Source: DAHUXN01 sp963729815
GTDB lineage: Bacteria; Acidobacteriota; Terriglobia; Acidiferrales; UBA7541
Assembly: GCA_963729815.1 (NCBI GenBank)
Contig: CAVSPU010000004.1
Coordinates: 1,210,463-1,274,462, forward strand
DNA: 64,000 nt
Direction: 5' to 3'
Made by a program: the position numbers and the translations under genes. A model generated the notes under the pieces. That model was given only the letters and a program-made list of their open reading frames with translations. It had not been told where the DNA came from and did no database searches. Below, piece by piece: positions 47,324 to 55,746 of this stretch. Position 1 is the stretch's first letter. Every line of letters starts with the position of its first letter.

Positions 47324-47566
47324 TTAGGGTTTAATTTTCGGAACTTCGATCAACTCCTTCTTGTCCCAATCATACCGATACACAGCGCCGGATGCGCTAT
47401 CAAGAAAAAACACTCCGCGATCATAAAAATTCATCGCCGCTTCTGGGCGAGACAACGTGTAACGACCATTGTCAACCGTGTCGCCATGCACGCGAGCCTG
47501 GGTTGTTGCTCTTCCGAGAGCAAACCCCGCAACTAATGAAAGCACAAAAACGACTAGGTTCCTCAT
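47324..47566 (-). CDS. Casposon cargo: small exported or anchored protein (80 aa)
   Basis: N-terminal hydrophobic segment (NLVVFVLSLVAGFALG) then a short domain with YTLSRPEAAMNFYDRGVFFL and YRYDWDKKELIEVP, which reads like a single beta-propeller-type blade. No family assigned. Confidence 0.55.
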   Translation of the reverse strand: MRNLVVFVLSLVAGFALGRATTQARVHGDTVDNGRYTLSRPEAAMNFYDRGVFFLDSASGAVYRYDWDKKELIEVPKIKP

Positions 47567-47719
47567 TTCAGCCTCCGGGCCGACGGTATCGGCTTTCTAA
47601 AGTTTATAACGGCGGGATAGGCCCTCAAGCCAAACAATTCCTGATTTACCAGATTTACTCCAAGGGGGATTTGCTTCGCAGTATAGTCAGCGTGAAGGAA
47701 TACTATTAAATCGATTGCG

Positions 47720-48670
47720 ATGAAACGACTCACAGTAGCTTTTCTCAGCGGGTTTATAGCATTCTGCGTTGTTGCACCAAACGCATTGGCGCAAAGCGGC
47801 GAAGCGCACACGATACCTCTGGTCGTTATGAACCAGAACGGGCAAATCGTTGAGGGCCTCACACCTCAAAATGTGCGCATTAAATCGGCCACAGCGTCGG
47901 TTCAAAGCATTGCTCTCGATATCAGGCCGCGCCGGATCGTTCTGCTCGTCGATATGAGCGGAAGCATGAGCGCGATATTTGGCGAGGACAAACACGTAAC
48001 CGCTTTGGATTACACCAAGGATATGGCGAATGTGTTTCTACAAACTCTACTCCGCCAGGACTCCGTAGCTCTCGACATATTTGGGGACAAGGAAAAACAG
48101 ATCGTGCCCTTCACGCATGATTTCGCGTCGATTAAAGCAGCCATCAATGCTCTTCCTCAGCCGCGGGGAACCACGCTCGCCGGTGACGCGTTGCAGGCGG
48201 CTTTGCGCGATCTTGGTCCTACTCCGGGATTCGGTGACTCAATAGTGTTCTTCTCCGACGGGCAATTCGAGCTGGACACGAGCGACAAGTCGATTGAGTC
48301 TCAGCGTGCAGACCTAGGCCGATGCGCTGTACGGATATTCCTCGTTTTGCCAGTGACGTCGCATCTTCATTTGCCTCTGAGTGAGCTTATGCCAGTAATC
48401 GAGAACGAGATGAACTTCATGGATGAGACGGGAGGCTTTGCGTTTACGCCTAGCGGATTCCCTGGGTACTGGCCGACGTTAGAAATTCGGTCTGACCCAA
48501 TCCACGGCATCGCAGCTCTTACCAATGCGATCCATGGAACCTACCGCGTTGAATTGCAATTCACACACCCGATTCGCAAAAAGCAGAAATTGCAGGTGGA
48601 GATTGTCGACAACAAAGGGAAAAACATGCGCAATGTTTATGTTCTTTATCCGCACGCTCTTTATCAGTGA
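47720..48670 (+). CDS. Casposon cargo: VWFA-related exported protein
   Basis: 316 aa. Signal peptide (LTVAFLSGFIAFCVVAPNALA), an N-terminal beta segment, then a von Willebrand A domain with MIDAS motif LLVDMSGSMS and later TTLAGDALQAAL and VFFSDGQFE. Similar to the acidobacterial 'VWFA-related' exported family. Likely extracytoplasmic protein-protein interaction; role on the element unknown. Its stop overlaps the convergent neighbour by 7 nt. Confidence 0.82.
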   Translation: MKRLTVAFLSGFIAFCVVAPNALAQSGEAHTIPLVVMNQNGQIVEGLTPQNVRIKSATASVQSIALDIRPRRIVLLVDMSGSMSAIFGEDKHVTALDYTKDMANVFLQTLLRQDSVALDIFGDKEKQIVPFTHDFASIKAAINALPQPRGTTLAGDALQAALRDLGPTPGFGDSIVFFSDGQFELDTSDKSIESQRADLGRCAVRIFLVLPVTSHLHLPLSELMPVIENEMNFMDETGGFAFTPSGFPGYWPTLEIRSDPIHGIAALTNAIHGTYRVELQFTHPIRKKQKLQVEIVDNKGKNMRNVYVLYPHALYQ

Positions 48671-49110
48671 TTCGAGACTCCGATGCATGCGTACACGGTT
48701 CGCAGCTCCTCTTTGTTCGACTTTCCTTGTTCATACTCTTCGAGCGCGTTCAGACATTTGGCGAATTTGATCGCCCGCACCGGTTCCCGCCTGCAGATTT
48801 TCTCCAGTGTGTGCTGGTTGATTCGACGGCGCATGAATTCCCGCTTGGGAACCTTTGCAATACGCGCCAATTGTTCTTCCGTGGCGACAGCATTTCCTTT
48901 TCGTTTGTATTGTATGGCTTTGAATTCCAGTAGACTCAAATCTTCGGCTTCTTCCCAATGCCGGTCAGATTCTTTTCCGATGTAAACGGGCGGCCAGTTC
49001 GCAATAATGTGGGCCCGCTGCAGCAATCCTCGCGTATCGAACTCGCACTGCTTCCCGTCCGGCCCAAGGCTCTTGGCTTCAGGATGGTTCTGGTATGACT
49101 CTAGGAGCAT
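48664..49110 (-). CDS. Casposon: hypothetical protein (148 aa) downstream of PolB
   Basis: Not recognised. Soluble, charged and helical: NWPPVYIGKESDRHWEEAED, LLEFKAIQYKRKGNA, and a C-terminal KICRREPVRAIKFAKCLNAL. 63 nt after the PolB gene on the same strand, so probably part of the core operon. Confidence 0.6.
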   Translation of the reverse strand: MLLESYQNHPEAKSLGPDGKQCEFDTRGLLQRAHIIANWPPVYIGKESDRHWEEAEDLSLLEFKAIQYKRKGNAVATEEQLARIAKVPKREFMRRRINQHTLEKICRREPVRAIKFAKCLNALEEYEQGKSNKEELRTVYACIGVSNH

Positions 49111-49173
49111 GAAGAAATTCTTTGTTAACGCCCTGCGGCCATCGTACTCGCTCGTCAGTTCGTAAACAGGTGA

Positions 49174-51612
49174 TTAATAATCGTAGATGTTGACACATTT
49201 CGAGCTCATCCATTCACCGCGCTCGGACGAAAACGGGGTTATTAGCGTGAACTTGTCAGGATGAACATTCTGGGGGCAACCAAATCGCGATATTTGCGGG
49301 ATCATCATGAAGTTGTGCGGTCGAGTAAGCGGTCCTTTGGCAAGATTCTTTAGAACGTGGTGCGGGGTGCTGAGCGTCAGTTTCATCATCACCGGAAGAT
49401 CAAACCATGCTGGCTTGGTGCGGGCCAATCCCAAAACCCCGCGCATGATCCAGTCCCAAGCCTCGAATATCCACTGAGGCGTTTCATGCTCCCATTTATC
49501 TGGAGAATCCTTCGGAGGATAAAAGTAACCAAGTCCATGCGCCTTTGGTTCGACGATTTGGATGTCGTCTTTAGTTTTCGTATAGAGCGCGTACCTCTTT
49601 GCAGCGATGCTGTAGCCGTATAGCTGACGGCGCTGCCCATTGCGATCCCAATTCAGCTTGTGTACTTTCAGGATCGAACCAGGCACCAGTTTGCGGTCGT
49701 AGGGGTTGAGGAACTCGAATCTGTCTGCGATGTGCTGCACTTCCTCCCAGGAGAGCGCGGTTATAGTTTCCGCGCCATCGGGCATCGGTATCTGCTTCTT
49801 ATCCTTCGCTGAAACTATCGCTGCGCTGTCGGTGTCGCAGAACAGATAAGTTCCACCAGCATCCGCAATGCACCGTTCAAGCATTGCCAGGAGCAAGCGC
49901 CCGCCCGCCGTGATGAGAGAACCGATGTGTGGCGCAAACCACTTTCCCGGCTCTTCTACCACGTCGGAAGTGGTGGGAAAGGACTCTTCGCCTGAAAATA
50001 CTTTGAGCTTGGTCGCGTTGGATTTGTTCGGATTGAGCTCGACAAACAGGCCATACGATCCACTACTGGCGAGAATCTTCAGCCAATAGAAGAGCGCTTC
50101 ATTCGATTCGTGTGCTGCTCGCTGTTCGATGACGTGCTTAAAGAAGCTGTTTTTGTTGGCATTCACTCTAACCATACCGCGCAGGGATGTGGAGCCTAAT
50201 CCCGCCTGCTTGCCATGCGGTAGAACGCGGATGGCTTTCTCTATGCGCGGAACATTCCCAGTCTGCAGAATCGATGCGATGATGTCCGGTCCCGCAAACC
50301 AGATCGGTTCCTCGCTCGAAAGGTAGTTGATACCGATGTTCTGTGTTATGCCATTATAGAGTGTCCGCACCGGAAGAATGTCGTTGTCCGGGCGAACCAG
50401 GGCGAAGAATTTGAATTGCGGCCACCGCTCGCGCTCAAAGCAGCGGTCAAGACTAACCTGGGAAAGAAGTTGCCTCACTTCTTCAGTCGCATCAGAAAAT
50501 GTCACGCTCTCTGCTGTCAAGATGTTCCAATTGTCCAGCAATTCATTCACGGTCGTGTACTGCGACATGAAATCCACCGGGCAAACTGGCACTTCCCAAT
50601 TCCGTATGCGACACTCTGCGCGTCCACCGAAGTAACTCTGCATGAAAATGCCGTAGGCAGCATCGGCATCCTTAACTTTTCCGTCGGGATGCGAAGTGTG
50701 CAGCTCTTCCAAATAGCTTTTGGCCACACTAGCAGGGCTGAACATCCTGTCCGGACCGGGAGTGATGGGGTGCAGATCGTACTCCTGCTTCGCCGCATTC
50801 AAGAGACCCATTGTCGCTCGCACGTCCTGCCTGCAATATTCGATTTCTTCCAAATCCACACGACCAGTTGGCTTGTGGTTTAGTTTTCCCGGGATGCTGA
50901 ATTTCTCGCAGGCTGTCTTTAATGAATACGATTTGTTGCGAAGCGCCCAAAGCAAAGTGCGCACGTCCAGGAATCTCGCGGCAGGCCAGAGCTTCACCCG
51001 CTTACTCTTCTTTCCGGGCTCGGACATGGGCGCGCGAGTCGAATGAATTATCGCCGCCTTGCTGTTCAACGCCTTAATAACAATTCGCGGAAAGTATTTG
51101 TAGGGCTTAAGTTCGTGGGATTTGGCATCGGGCCATTGCGACAGAATTAACGACCAGCCGCCGTTCTCAGCCGTTTCCCAATCGACGGCTAACCTGCTCA
51201 GGTCGAAAGGAGAGTTAAAACATACAATAAGCGCCTTAGCTTGGATCGCCATCCCCATGGTTTCGTGGATGAATTTCGTGCGGGAATACAGTCGCAAGCG
51301 ATCGCAACCATCCTCGGTGGTTTCAGGCTTGGTTGCCCGCGCGTATTCGTGAAGCACATCAAATTCTTTTGCGGTCAAACCCTCATCATGGAAGATCCCC
51401 TCTTCGGTGCACACATACCTGTTATCCCTGAGTTCGCAAAAGCGCCAAAAGCCGAATGTCAGGGTCTGATCTGCGGTAATGCGGCTCTCGCAATCGAAAA
51501 TGAGCGCATAATCCAACCATTTTTTCGGTTCATCGTGGCGTGAACTCTTGCGCTGTTTCTTCTCAAGCTGTACTGTGTGTGCGCGAAGAAAAATATCATG
51601 TTGAGCGCTCAT
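49174..51612 (-). CDS. Casposon family B DNA polymerase
   Basis: 812 aa. 3'-5' exonuclease motifs: FDCES (Exo I, D40/E42), NSPFD (Exo II, N133/D137), YCRQD (Exo III, Y259/D263). YFGGR (327-331) is the YxGG motif linking exonuclease and polymerase. Polymerase motif A DFMSQY (347-352), motif B KILASSGSYG (512-521), motif C FCDTDS (591-596), then AKRY (671-674). All catalytic acids are present, so an active proofreading polymerase is expected, serving element replication. Start overlaps the HNH gene by 17 nt. Confidence 0.93.
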   Translation of the reverse strand: MSAQHDIFLRAHTVQLEKKQRKSSRHDEPKKWLDYALIFDCESRITADQTLTFGFWRFCELRDNRYVCTEEGIFHDEGLTAKEFDVLHEYARATKPETTEDGCDRLRLYSRTKFIHETMGMAIQAKALIVCFNSPFDLSRLAVDWETAENGGWSLILSQWPDAKSHELKPYKYFPRIVIKALNSKAAIIHSTRAPMSEPGKKSKRVKLWPAARFLDVRTLLWALRNKSYSLKTACEKFSIPGKLNHKPTGRVDLEEIEYCRQDVRATMGLLNAAKQEYDLHPITPGPDRMFSPASVAKSYLEELHTSHPDGKVKDADAAYGIFMQSYFGGRAECRIRNWEVPVCPVDFMSQYTTVNELLDNWNILTAESVTFSDATEEVRQLLSQVSLDRCFERERWPQFKFFALVRPDNDILPVRTLYNGITQNIGINYLSSEEPIWFAGPDIIASILQTGNVPRIEKAIRVLPHGKQAGLGSTSLRGMVRVNANKNSFFKHVIEQRAAHESNEALFYWLKILASSGSYGLFVELNPNKSNATKLKVFSGEESFPTTSDVVEEPGKWFAPHIGSLITAGGRLLLAMLERCIADAGGTYLFCDTDSAAIVSAKDKKQIPMPDGAETITALSWEEVQHIADRFEFLNPYDRKLVPGSILKVHKLNWDRNGQRRQLYGYSIAAKRYALYTKTKDDIQIVEPKAHGLGYFYPPKDSPDKWEHETPQWIFEAWDWIMRGVLGLARTKPAWFDLPVMMKLTLSTPHHVLKNLAKGPLTRPHNFMMIPQISRFGCPQNVHPDKFTLITPFSSERGEWMSSKCVNIYDY

Positions 51613-51949
51613 CTTTAGTCCCTCCTGATTCTTCCAATGAATCTGCTATTCGATCCATCGTATCGGCTTGGGCTCGTCCGTAGACGGCCATAGCTCGCAG
51701 TGCCATCACCGCCCTCTTGGCTGGATCGTTTTCGTATAAAAGAGAGACCTCACCGCGGCGCAGTAGCTCATGGATTTGGTCGTGGTGCATCTCACACAGA
51801 GGAGCAGTTAGCAGCGAATCGTGATTCTTGCCTGCGGTGTGATGATCCTCGATGCAGAGGATGCAGCGAGAGGCTGCCAATCCTTGCTCTTGGCGCTCTT
51901 GTTGCCGCACTCTGCGACGTGCAGTGCGAATTGGGTTCGAATCCCTCAA
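51596..51949 (-). CDS. Casposon HNH-type nuclease
   Basis: 117 aa. The central CILCIEDHHTAGKNHDSLLT and APLCEMHHDQIHELL give the two metal-binding half-sites and the HNH histidines of a beta-beta-alpha-metal fold. HNH nucleases are a recurrent casposon gene. ATGA overlap with the HTH gene upstream and 17-nt overlap with PolB downstream: a tightly coupled three-gene operon. Confidence 0.8.
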   Translation of the reverse strand: MRDSNPIRTARRRVRQQERQEQGLAASRCILCIEDHHTAGKNHDSLLTAPLCEMHHDQIHELLRRGEVSLLYENDPAKRAVMALRAMAVYGRAQADTMDRIADSLEESGGTKDERST

Positions 51950-52440
51950 GCGACCTCGCCGTTGAATGCACGGTAGAGAGAAAAATCAGACAATGCGGGC
52001 TCCATCCCGATAATCGCGCGTTCGTCGGTAACAAGTTCGACGCCTGCGATCTTTTTTCCCTGCCATCGCAAGAGCGCATCACGATCACCACGCGAATAGC
52101 GCCCTAAATCGCGGAGGTATTCGCCCAATGATTCGCGATCCTTTGATGACCTTGTTTTGACCTCAATGGCCTTGCCCTGAGTGTCCGGCACGTAGAGGAT
52201 TCCCGTATAGCGATCACTCTTCGTTGCTTGAAATTTCCCGACCGATTTCGTTAGGGCTTTCGGGAAATATTTCTTAACTGTGTCCGGTTTGACGCCGTGC
52301 AGCTTGGCGGCATGGGCAAGCGAAAGCCCCGATTCGTGGCGCATCGCCGCGAGAACGTGTAAGGCGCGATCACGCGCCGCGTAACTGCGCTGTGGAAGCC
52401 GCGATAGGGGAATCGTTCGATGTTTTCTGGCATCGTTCAT
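51946..52440 (-). CDS. Casposon helix-turn-helix protein
   Basis: 164 aa. HTH near residues 35-65 (GLSLAHAAKLHGVKPDTVKK YF). The C-terminal half carries YTGILYVPDTQGKAIEVKTR, RYSRGDRDALLRW and a strand-rich end. Start at ATG 52440 (MNDARKHRT). First gene of the HTH-HNH-PolB operon and divergent from the 234-aa gene; likely the element's regulator or a replication/transposition accessory. Confidence 0.75.
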   Translation of the reverse strand: MNDARKHRTIPLSRLPQRSYAARDRALHVLAAMRHESGLSLAHAAKLHGVKPDTVKKYFPKALTKSVGKFQATKSDRYTGILYVPDTQGKAIEVKTRSSKDRESLGEYLRDLGRYSRGDRDALLRWQGKKIAGVELVTDERAIIGMEPALSDFSLYRAFNGEVA

Positions 52441-52525
52441 GGCCCAGAAGTACGGCAAACTGAAAGAGCGGGCAAGGACACGAAATTTGTTTTTGTGTCC
52501 CAGGCGTGGATAAGATGGCTACTCC

Positions 52526-53230
52526 ATGCGAAATAACTTGGGCAACAAGCTCAACGCTGCGTTCATGGGTTGGCAAACCAAGCTTCATCCCACGTTCATT
52601 GAAATCGCCGAGGCCTACAAAAAAGCCATGCTGGAACTAGCTGACATTCAAAGAGAAGCGGATCAAGCGTTGAAAGGTTCGGAGTCGAAACCTCAGGTGC
52701 GGGCACAGGTGGCCAAGCGGGTCGAAGTGAGACGCGAGAAGCTTAATGATGGGTTTGAAAAGAGCCTTATTGATGCTGAGCGCAGGCACGGACGCTTGCA
52801 ACCAAGCCTACTTTGTTATCCATACTTGACCGTACTATCAAAGAACGTCCCGGCTGAAGAACGTGATCAACTGGGGCTTTCCGAATTTCTGCATTGGGAA
52901 CGCTATCACGAACCCCTGGAGAAAGCAGCGCAAGCCGATAGCCAAGGAGACCTTAGTGCGTGGGATCGGATCGCACGCACAGCTAGAGATTTCCGCACAA
53001 TCTTTTTCAAGAAAGGTCCGATCAAGCCATTCCAGGGCGGGATGTACCATCAAGATATTTTCCAGTGGGGTTTGTCATTTGAATCCCGGATGGGGAAACT
53101 GACAGCCGAAGAGCTTGCTTCGTTCTTTGATAATGTCTGCCCATGCGGGACGATTCACGATGCCCGTGCTCTAAAGAAACAACTCGCTCGGCTCGTTAAA
53201 GACCTCGAAGCAGCCGCACGAAAGGGTTAA
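52526..53230 (+). CDS. Casposon: hypothetical helical protein (234 aa)
   Basis: Not recognised. Predicted mostly alpha-helical with coiled-coil tendency (AYKKAMLELADIQREADQAL, RRHGRLQP), a mid part DLSAWDRIARTARDFRTIFF, and a C-terminal CPCGTIHDARALKKQLARLV. It precedes Cas1 by 84 nt on the same strand, so it is probably co-expressed; a partner of the casposase is possible (inference). Confidence 0.65.
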   Translation: MRNNLGNKLNAAFMGWQTKLHPTFIEIAEAYKKAMLELADIQREADQALKGSESKPQVRAQVAKRVEVRREKLNDGFEKSLIDAERRHGRLQPSLLCYPYLTVLSKNVPAEERDQLGLSEFLHWERYHEPLEKAAQADSQGDLSAWDRIARTARDFRTIFFKKGPIKPFQGGMYHQDIFQWGLSFESRMGKLTAEELASFFDNVCPCGTIHDARALKKQLARLVKDLEAAARKG

Positions 53231-53236
53231 AATAGT

Positions 53237-53288
53237 GTTTCACAATTGAAACGGGACGCGCCGGTGCTAGTAACACCGAACGCGCCCC
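53237..53288 (+). promoter_or_regulatory. Palindrome and strong hairpin in the Cas1 leader
   Basis: GTTTCA-CAAT-TGAAAC (53237-53252) followed at once by a hairpin: CGCG...CGGTG (53257-53266), loop, CACCG..CGCG (53274-53284), extended by GGG/CCC. It ends ~10 nt before the AAGGGAGGG ribosome site of cas1. Could be an intergenic terminator or attenuator, or a protein-binding site. Confidence 0.6.
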
Positions 53289-53314
53289 TAACCACCAAGG
53301 GAGGGTAAGCTCCA

Positions 53315-54883
53315 ATGGCAGCTACGCAGACCGTACCTCAAGATTTCCAATACTGCAATTTCACACCAATTGTGCCGCAACACGGAGTTGTAACGCTCTT
53401 CGGTTACGGCATTAAAGTCCACGTTGATCGCGGACACCTTACCATCCACGACGGCATCGGTCCTGCTCGGCGCGAAGCCCGCTTGCCGCGCATAGGTCAT
53501 GGACTGCGCCGTCTCGTTGTCATCGGCTCCGATGGATTTGTTTCGCTCGCTGCGCTTCGCTGGCTGGCCGACCAAGACGCAGCCTTCGTGATGCTTGATC
53601 GCGACGGCTCCGTGCTCGCCACAACCGGCCCAGTTCGATCGTCCGATGCTCGATTGCGACGCGCCCAAGCCCTTGCCCATCAATCGGGGGTTGCACTAGA
53701 GATTTCGAAAGACCTGCTCGACAAGAAACTCGTTGCACAAGAGCAATTGGTTCGCGAGAAGCTGCAGAACTCGGATGCCGCAGATCGCATCGCGGAGATG
53801 CGCCGTGGACTCCCAATTTGTAAGTCAATTGATGCCTTACGTCCACTTGAAGCTCTCGCAGCCAAAGCATATTGGGCCGCGTGGCGAAATGTGTCGGTCG
53901 ATTTTCCGACCAGAGACCTGGGCCGTGTGCCCGAGCATTGGCGCACCTTCGGGACTCGCGAATCGCCGCTTACTGCGTCTCCCCGCCTTGCCGTCAATCC
54001 GCCAAACGCAATGCTGAATTATCTCTACGCTTTGCTTGAATCCGAGGCTCGATTGGCTGTCGCCGCGCTTGGACTCGATCCCGGTCTCGGCATCATGCAC
54101 TTTGACAGTCCTTCGCGCGATAGCTTGGCCTCTGATCTTATGGAACCGATTCGACCTCGCGTTGACGCTTACGTGCTCGATTGGATCAAGCGCGGACCGC
54201 TGCGCCGCGAATGGTTTTTCGAACAGCGTGACGGCAACTGCCGTTTGATGGCTTCGTTTGCACTTCAGCTTTCTGAGACTGCGCCGACGTGGGGCCACGC
54301 TGTTGCGCCACTCGCCGAGCAAATGTCCCGGATATTCTCCGCGTCCGTACCGAAACGAAGTAAGCGAATATTTCCGAGCACGCGATTGACTCAAAATAGC
54401 CGTCGGGAAGGCAGAGGGATTCCACACAGCCTACCGACCGAAACCGCGCTTAGGCCAGATACCATCTGTCGAAATTGTGGGAAATCGACTCGTAATGCTG
54501 AGTACTGCGGATTCTGTTCTCCAATGGCCCGACGCAACAATCTCATCAACGCGGCGAAGTTGGGACGGATAGCAACGCATACACCGAAGGCCGAGGCTCG
54601 CCGGGCGGCGACGATGCGGCGACAAGAAGCCGCCAAGCAAGCATGGAAACCATCCGATTTGCCCGAGTGGTTGACTGAGAAGGTTTATCGAGAAAAGATT
54701 CAGCCGAAACTAGCAACGTTCACGGTTTCGTCTATCGCGTCGGCGCTCGGCATCTCGAAGCCTTACGCGACGGATATCCGCGCGGGGAAGCGGGTGCCGC
54801 ATCCGAGACATTGGTTGGCCTTGCACAACTCGTTATCGTCTGTGCTGGGAAATGGCGGAACCACAACTTCTGGGCAGAACTGA
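53315..54883 (+). CDS. cas1: Cas1-family integrase (casposase)
   Basis: 522 aa, versus ~300-340 for CRISPR Cas1. Residues ~1-340 are Cas1: beta-rich N-terminal domain (LRRLVVIGSDGFVSLAALRW, AAFVMLDRDG), then NPPNAMLNYLYALLESEARL with catalytic E244, GIMHFDSPSRDSL with H262, DLMEPIRPRVD with D274/E277. Beyond it: a zinc ribbon C385-x2-C388...C398-x2-C401, a basic helical stretch, and a C-terminal HTH (~470-500, VSSIASALGISKPYATDIRA) suited to end recognition. ATG 53315 with AAGGGAGGG upstream. No cas2 or array nearby. Confidence 0.95.
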   Translation: MAATQTVPQDFQYCNFTPIVPQHGVVTLFGYGIKVHVDRGHLTIHDGIGPARREARLPRIGHGLRRLVVIGSDGFVSLAALRWLADQDAAFVMLDRDGSVLATTGPVRSSDARLRRAQALAHQSGVALEISKDLLDKKLVAQEQLVREKLQNSDAADRIAEMRRGLPICKSIDALRPLEALAAKAYWAAWRNVSVDFPTRDLGRVPEHWRTFGTRESPLTASPRLAVNPPNAMLNYLYALLESEARLAVAALGLDPGLGIMHFDSPSRDSLASDLMEPIRPRVDAYVLDWIKRGPLRREWFFEQRDGNCRLMASFALQLSETAPTWGHAVAPLAEQMSRIFSASVPKRSKRIFPSTRLTQNSRREGRGIPHSLPTETALRPDTICRNCGKSTRNAEYCGFCSPMARRNNLINAAKLGRIATHTPKAEARRAATMRRQEAAKQAWKPSDLPEWLTEKVYREKIQPKLATFTVSSIASALGISKPYATDIRAGKRVPHPRHWLALHNSLSSVLGNGGTTTSGQN

Positions 54884-55010
54884 CGGAAGCAACAAAAATC
54901 TGTTTTGTGCTGCCGCCGTGATTCGTCATGGGCGCGCCTCCGCGCAATCGCATTCCGACAGGCGAGTCAGTACAACTCTTTCGTGAACTGGTCAAAAAGA
55001 CCCTGATATC

Positions 55011-55631
55011 TCATCTATCACCTCGGCTACGGTGAGTTTTCCGACTCTGGCGAGGAAGAGGACTGCCGGGAGGCAAGCGAGCTTCTTCTGCGTAGAAACC
55101 TTCCAATTCTTCGCTAGAAGGTTGCTTGAATTCCCGGCCCTGTTCACGTTCGAAATCTTCTAATCTTCGTTCCATTTTTTCGAAATATTCGTAATAGACG
55201 GACGCCTCTGCCCGTTCATAGCTGACAACGTCTTTTGCGTCCTCCCAAATCCGAAAAATCCAATAGTGAAATTCCGTAGATACCCCCGCGAGGTCAAGAT
55301 AGTCCCCATCCAGTAAATAGCCCATGTGCTCGAAAAAGTTCATCACGTCGTGAAGTTCGTATGGAGGATCGTCCACATCTACTGGGCGAAGTTTTCCATT
55401 CTTGTCCAGTCGCGCAGCGGCAAGCCTCTGCCTGAAACCGGCCATTGGTTCCCGCTCGAATTCATTAACGAGGTCAATAAGATGTGTGATGCGGGCTTCT
55501 CTGCGAAACTCCTTCAACTGCTTCTTCGCGTACCACGCCGCATAAATGGCGACACCCGCCAGCAAAAGCGTCGACAGCGCCGTGAGTCCATTCCAGCCTA
55601 CGCCCTGAAGGATTGTTACGATGCAGTGCAT
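55011..55631 (-). CDS. Casposon cargo: membrane-anchored protein, DUF4760-like
   Basis: 206 aa. One N-terminal membrane helix (GLTALSTLLLAGVAIYAAWY) then a cytosolic helical domain with EFRREARITHLIDLVNEFER, HDVMNFFEHMGYLLDGDYLD and FHYWIFRIWEDAK. This layout (anchor, then ~150-residue helical domain) is typical of DUF4760-type proteins of unknown function. Confidence 0.65.
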   Translation of the reverse strand: MHCIVTILQGVGWNGLTALSTLLLAGVAIYAAWYAKKQLKEFRREARITHLIDLVNEFEREPMAGFRQRLAAARLDKNGKLRPVDVDDPPYELHDVMNFFEHMGYLLDGDYLDLAGVSTEFHYWIFRIWEDAKDVVSYERAEASVYYEYFEKMERRLEDFEREQGREFKQPSSEELEGFYAEEARLPPGSPLPRQSRKTHRSRGDR

Positions 55632-55746
55632 CAGGTTAGGTATGATAAGCCAAGCGGCAATTTAATTTCAACCACGTCACTCTTGCGTAATCGTCCCCAT
55701 GCTAGAATCCACCACACTGTAGGATGCATCGCGTTATGGATGGCAC

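Noticed and set aside
54732..54995. Minus-strand frame at the end of cas1
   Set aside because: Antisense to the conserved C-terminal HTH of Cas1.
53231..55010. CRISPR array near cas1
   Set aside because: Only a single GTTTCA...TGAAAC palindrome occurs; no regularly spaced repeats and no other cas genes were found.
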